Shown here: positions 61,092-64,000 of the stretch, one piece after another | Numbering within the stretch: the first letter of the stretch is position 1 | Layout of the letters: each line of letters opens with the position of its first letter | From: VXNE01 sp965200505 | GTDB taxonomy: Bacteria > Pseudomonadota > Gammaproteobacteria > Pseudomonadales > Azotimanducaceae | Direction of reading: 5' to 3' | Length of the DNA: 64,000 nucleotides | NCBI GenBank assembly: GCA_965200505.1 | Contig: OZ241343.1 | Location: 3,472,001 to 3,536,000 of the forward strand | Translations under genes and position numbers: made by a program | Notes under the pieces: model-generated | Database searches by the model: none | The model's input: only the letters and a program-made list of their open reading frames with translations | What the model was told of the DNA's origin: nothing

Positions 61092-62089
61092 CGCCGCCGC
61101 CCATCATCGGCGTCACGCTGGGCGATCCGGCCGGCATCGGGCCGGAAGTGCTCGCCAAGAGCTTGAGCGTGGTGAACCGGGACGCGATGCGGCTCGTGCT
61201 GTACGGTGCCGGTTGGGCATTGGAGCGCGGCGCCGAATGTGCCCGTGAAGCCGTGTCCTACCGCCGCCACCGTGACCTAAGCGAGGTGGATTGGGCGGCG
61301 CCGGCATGGCCGCTCATCGATCCCGGCATCGACGAACCGCCCGGCTTTGCGATGGGCAAAGTGTGCGCGGTGTGCGGCGACATCGCCGTGAAGGCCGTGG
61401 AAGCGGCCGCCCGCGACGCCATGGCCGGCGCCACCGCGGCGATGATGACCTGCCCGATCAACAAGGAAGCCATCCACGCGGCGGGCTACGTGGACGACAT
61501 CGGCCATCAGGAAATCCTCGCCCGGTTGGCCGGTGTGACGGAAACGGCCACCATGCTGATGACGTCGCAGCTCAAGGTAGTGCATCTCTCCACGCACAAG
61601 CCCCTCATCGAGGCCGCGCGTTTCGTCACCCGTGCCAACGTCTTGGCGAAACTCAAGCTCACGCACACCACCTTTGCGAAGTGGGGCATGGTCGAGCCGC
61701 GCATTGGGGTGGCGGCCCTCAACCCGCATGGCGGCGAAGGGGGGCTCTTGGGCCGTGAGGAGATCGACGAGATCGCCCCCGCCGTGGCGGACGCCGCCGC
61801 GGCCGGCATCGACGTCAAGGGCCCCATCCCGGCGGATTCGATCTTCAACCACGCCATCAACCGTGACTTCGACGTGGTGCTCGCCCTCTACCACGATCAA
61901 GGCCACATCCCGGTGAAGGTGCATGACTTCGCCAACAGCGTCACCGCCACCATGGGCATCCCATTCGTGCGCACCTCCGTGGACCACGGCACCGCCTTCG
62001 ACATCGCCGGCCGCGGCTTCGCCGACGAATCCGGCGCCCGCGCCGCACTCGCCGCTGCGGCCACGCTGGCGGCGGGGAATCTCGGATAA
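61088..62089 (+). CDS. pdxA: 4-hydroxythreonine-4-phosphate dehydrogenase
   Basis: 333 residues from GTG 61088 (GTGA overlap with ribBA). Motifs: IGVTLGDPAGIGPEVLAK, TCPINKEAIHAAGY, GHQEILARL, ALNPHGGEGG and YHDQGHIPVK with metal-binding histidines. Step in pyridoxal phosphate synthesis. With ribBA it forms a small vitamin operon. Confidence 0.95.
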   Translation: MTPPPIIGVTLGDPAGIGPEVLAKSLSVVNRDAMRLVLYGAGWALERGAECAREAVSYRRHRDLSEVDWAAPAWPLIDPGIDEPPGFAMGKVCAVCGDIAVKAVEAAARDAMAGATAAMMTCPINKEAIHAAGYVDDIGHQEILARLAGVTETATMLMTSQLKVVHLSTHKPLIEAARFVTRANVLAKLKLTHTTFAKWGMVEPRIGVAALNPHGGEGGLLGREEIDEIAPAVADAAAAGIDVKGPIPADSIFNHAINRDFDVVLALYHDQGHIPVKVHDFANSVTATMGIPFVRTSVDHGTAFDIAGRGFADESGARAALAAAATLAAGNLG

Positions 62090-62098
62090 AGGCTTGGG

Positions 62099-62260
62099 TT
62101 GCTCGTAGGCCACTATGGCCGCCGCACCAACTACTTGGGGCACCTTGTCTGGCAGGGTTGGAACAATGGCCCGGCTGGAACGTACAAGGGCTATCGGCTG
62201 GAAGAAGCGGAGTATCCTAGAGATCCGGAGAAGAGATTGGATTGGAGTGCCAGCCGGTGA
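62099..62260 (+). CDS. Small ORF or gene remnant, 53 residues
   Basis: From a TTG soon after the pdxA stop, in the pdxA frame, to TGA 62258-62260. The residues look protein-like (YLGHLVWQGWNNGPAGTYKG, then RLEEAEYPRDPEKRLDW). It overlaps the next gene's GTG (GTGA), which suggests coupling. It could be a small partner protein or the tail of a lost gene; I do not recognise it. No ATG and no clear ribosome site. Confidence 0.4.
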   Translation: MLVGHYGRRTNYLGHLVWQGWNNGPAGTYKGYRLEEAEYPRDPEKRLDWSASR

Positions 62261-63594
62261 TCCGCTTCATCATGGAGTGGCAAGAAGCCCCCGGCGTGAG
62301 GGATTCGGTGCTGGCGCGCACATGGTGCCGTCTAGTGATCGAAGCGGGCGGGCGCTTGGTGACGGAGGCGTTTCGTGCCCCTACCCGGAGCGCCCGTGGC
62401 GGCGTGTATGGCTCGGCCCTGCCGTTGTGTCAATGGATCGTGGAGAACTGGTGGTTTTTGCTGAACGAGTCGTATCGTTTTCCGGCCCGGTTCGCGTCGA
62501 GCGACTTGGCGAAGGTGCCGAGGGATCGGGGGTGGGTGCAGCGCCACAGCCTGCTGGCCGCTCGCGAGGGCTATGCGTTGCCGGACCTCACGCTGCACCG
62601 AGATGGGCATGGGGTGATCGTCCGCTGGATGCCCGACGGCAAGTTCGCCGATCACCCTGTCTTGCGCTTCACGGGCGAGGGCGAAACGCACCTGTCTGTG
62701 GCGGAGGCGGAGCAGGGGTTGGCTGGGGCAGTACATTCTGTTCTGGACCGTCTCGAAGGAATGCAAGAACCGGAGGTGGTGGCTCTTCGCGAGGATTGGG
62801 CCGCCGTGGCAGGCGCGACGGAACAGGAGCGACGGGTTTGCGAGTGGTCGGCCCGGTTGAGCGTAGATCCCTTTGACCCGGACGAGCTCACCGATGATTT
62901 GGAGGAGGCGCTGCGCCACGACGTCGCGATGCTCGATGCGCCGCTTCGACACGACTACCTTGACGCGGCAGAGCCGGGAACCTTGCGGCGGGACTTGGAA
63001 TGGTTGCGCCAAGCGGATGCTTTGGCGGCGGACGCCGGCCCGGGCCGAAGCGCCGAAGCCACACCCCGTGACTCCAACATCCACGCCGCCCATCGACGTG
63101 GCTATGACTGCGCGATGGCGCTCCGGCAACATCTCTGGCCTGCGGATGGCCAAGGCCCCATCAAGGACCTGGACGACGCACTTGCGCGGCTGGGCTGGGC
63201 ACAATCCCCATCGCGAGTGCTGGAAATCGAATCGGATAGCCGGCTTGAAGCCTCCGTAACCCGGAGCAGGGCGGGCGCTCCAGTCGCCATCGTCGGGGAG
63301 GCCGGAAATGTCGGCAATCGTTTCCGGCTCGCGAGGTCCGCTTACTTGCGTCACTTCACCGGCAGCGGTTCGGCGCAGCGGCGGTTGGTGACGGAAGCCC
63401 ACACCTTCGATCAACGCGCATCGAGAGCGTTCGCCGCAGAGTTCCTCGCGCCGCGGGCAGGGATCGACGAGCGCCTGCGCGGACGCGCATCCCCCGCCCA
63501 GATCGAGGAGTTGGCCGCACACTACGACGTGAGCTCGTGGGCGATAGGCCACCAGATCCAAAACCACCGCCTTGCTTGGATTAGCGACTCCTAG
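62257..63594 (+). CDS. ImmA/IrrE-like protein with degenerate metallopeptidase motif
   Basis: 445 residues from GTG 62257 (ATG 62272 is possible). The N-terminal ~150 residues are not recognised. The C-terminal ~90 residues resemble the end of the ImmA/IrrE peptidase domain (ASRAFAAEFLAP, then IEELAAHYDVSSWAIGHQI), but the position of the zinc HExxH reads FRLARSAYLRHF, so the enzyme is probably inactive. Relatives pair with XRE repressors in stress or mobile-element control. The preceding 53-residue ORF is translationally linked. Confidence 0.65.
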   Translation: MIRFIMEWQEAPGVRDSVLARTWCRLVIEAGGRLVTEAFRAPTRSARGGVYGSALPLCQWIVENWWFLLNESYRFPARFASSDLAKVPRDRGWVQRHSLLAAREGYALPDLTLHRDGHGVIVRWMPDGKFADHPVLRFTGEGETHLSVAEAEQGLAGAVHSVLDRLEGMQEPEVVALREDWAAVAGATEQERRVCEWSARLSVDPFDPDELTDDLEEALRHDVAMLDAPLRHDYLDAAEPGTLRRDLEWLRQADALAADAGPGRSAEATPRDSNIHAAHRRGYDCAMALRQHLWPADGQGPIKDLDDALARLGWAQSPSRVLEIESDSRLEASVTRSRAGAPVAIVGEAGNVGNRFRLARSAYLRHFTGSGSAQRRLVTEAHTFDQRASRAFAAEFLAPRAGIDERLRGRASPAQIEELAAHYDVSSWAIGHQIQNHRLAWISDS

Positions 63595-63704
63595 GGGCGT
63601 CCGTGCCGTGCGATGCGCACCGTGAGTCCCATGCGCTGGAAATCGCCCCGCGGCGTAGGCACACTCGCCGGGACGCTTGCGGGAATTGGCGGAAGGAGGC
63701 ACGG

Positions 63705-64000
63705 ATGAAGGCAGCGGTGCTGCGAGAGATCAATACGCCCATGGTGGTCGAAGAGGTGTCGGTGGACAAGCCGAAGTCGCGCGAGGTGCTGGTGCGCACC
63801 GCGGCGGCGGGTGTCTGCCATTCGGACATGCACTTCTACAACGGCACCTACCCCGGCCAACTGCCGATGGTGCTCGGCCACGAGTCCGCCGGCATCGTCG
63901 AGGCGGTGGGCGATGCCGTCACCTACGTGAAGCCGGGCGATCACGTCATCACGTGCCTGTCCGCGTTCTGCGGGCACTGCGAATACTGCCTCACGGGGCG
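63705..64000 (+). CDS. Zinc-dependent alcohol dehydrogenase (partial)
   Basis: Cut by the right edge after about 98 residues. MKAAVLREINTPMVVEEV, AAGVCHSDMHFYNG with the catalytic zinc cysteine, VLGHESAGIVEAVG and the start of the structural zinc cluster (CLSAFCGHCEYC) identify a medium-chain dehydrogenase. AAGGAGGC precedes the ATG. Confidence 0.93.
   Translation, partial: MKAAVLREINTPMVVEEVSVDKPKSREVLVRTAAAGVCHSDMHFYNGTYPGQLPMVLGHESAGIVEAVGDAVTYVKPGDHVITCLSAFCGHCEYCLTG

Overview
The window reads as chromosomal DNA of a high-GC gammaproteobacterium, probably uncultivated. The evidence is the gene order ffh-rpsP-rimM-trmD-rplS followed by xerD-dsbC-hom-recJ-prfB-lysS, which matches the Pseudomonas/Xanthomonas-type arrangement except that thrC is absent between hom and recJ. 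Base composition is high-GC by eye, and the prfB frameshift signal is intact. I saw no rRNA or tRNA genes.

Layout: 1-4589 is the 3' part of a type I-G (formerly I-U) CRISPR-Cas operon (cas3 C-terminal HD part, a Cas8/Csx17-like gene, cas4-cas1 fusion, cas2). It is followed by a leader and a 27-repeat array (4891-6804). The last repeat overlaps the 3' end of a convergent three-gene operon (9137 to 6795, minus strand). That operon encodes an NHLP-type RiPP precursor with a GG leader end, a 315-residue class II terpene-cyclase-like protein with a DADDTA motif, and a TPR/2OG-Fe(II) oxygenase. I regard it as a strong candidate for an undescribed peptide natural product pathway. Region 10857-13478 is a scrambled stretch: an orphan antitoxin-like gene, a duplicated permease tail, two solitary type I-E-like CRISPR repeats, small membrane proteins and an orphan PotC-like permease.

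13663-20933 is a run of metabolic genes: an M20 hydrolase, a DUF1932-type dehydrogenase, a thioredoxin/cytochrome/copper monooxygenase/EF-hand multidomain protein, an oxidoreductase-SelD fusion and a DsbA-like protein. 20969-22725 is an AAA ATPase plus DUF4276 pair that looks like a defence insertion beside ffh. 22738-34281 is housekeeping (SRP, ribosome, tRNA modification, recombination, translation, DNA repair). 34323-39803 is a valine/isobutyrate degradation operon (mmsA, acyl-CoA dehydrogenase, two crotonase-fold genes, mmsB).

51124-43685 (minus strand) holds the second candidate system. Four tandem paralogues encode small secreted proteins with nearly identical signal sequences and glycine-zipper tails; one copy is broken. 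They are followed by a SpoIIM/DUF95 membrane protein, a Yip1-like membrane protein and a MacAB/YknXYZ-type adaptor-ATPase-permease set. This layout resembles bacteriocin production/self-protection loci. The tandem copies arose with duplicated 3' pieces of the neighbouring sugar dehydrogenase gene. 52259-64000 returns to ordinary metabolism (SMP-30, enoyl-CoA hydratase, Uma2, slipin/NfeD, CoA-transferase, ribBA with a degenerate RibA half, pdxA), then a degenerate ImmA/IrrE-like protein and a zinc alcohol dehydrogenase cut by the right edge.
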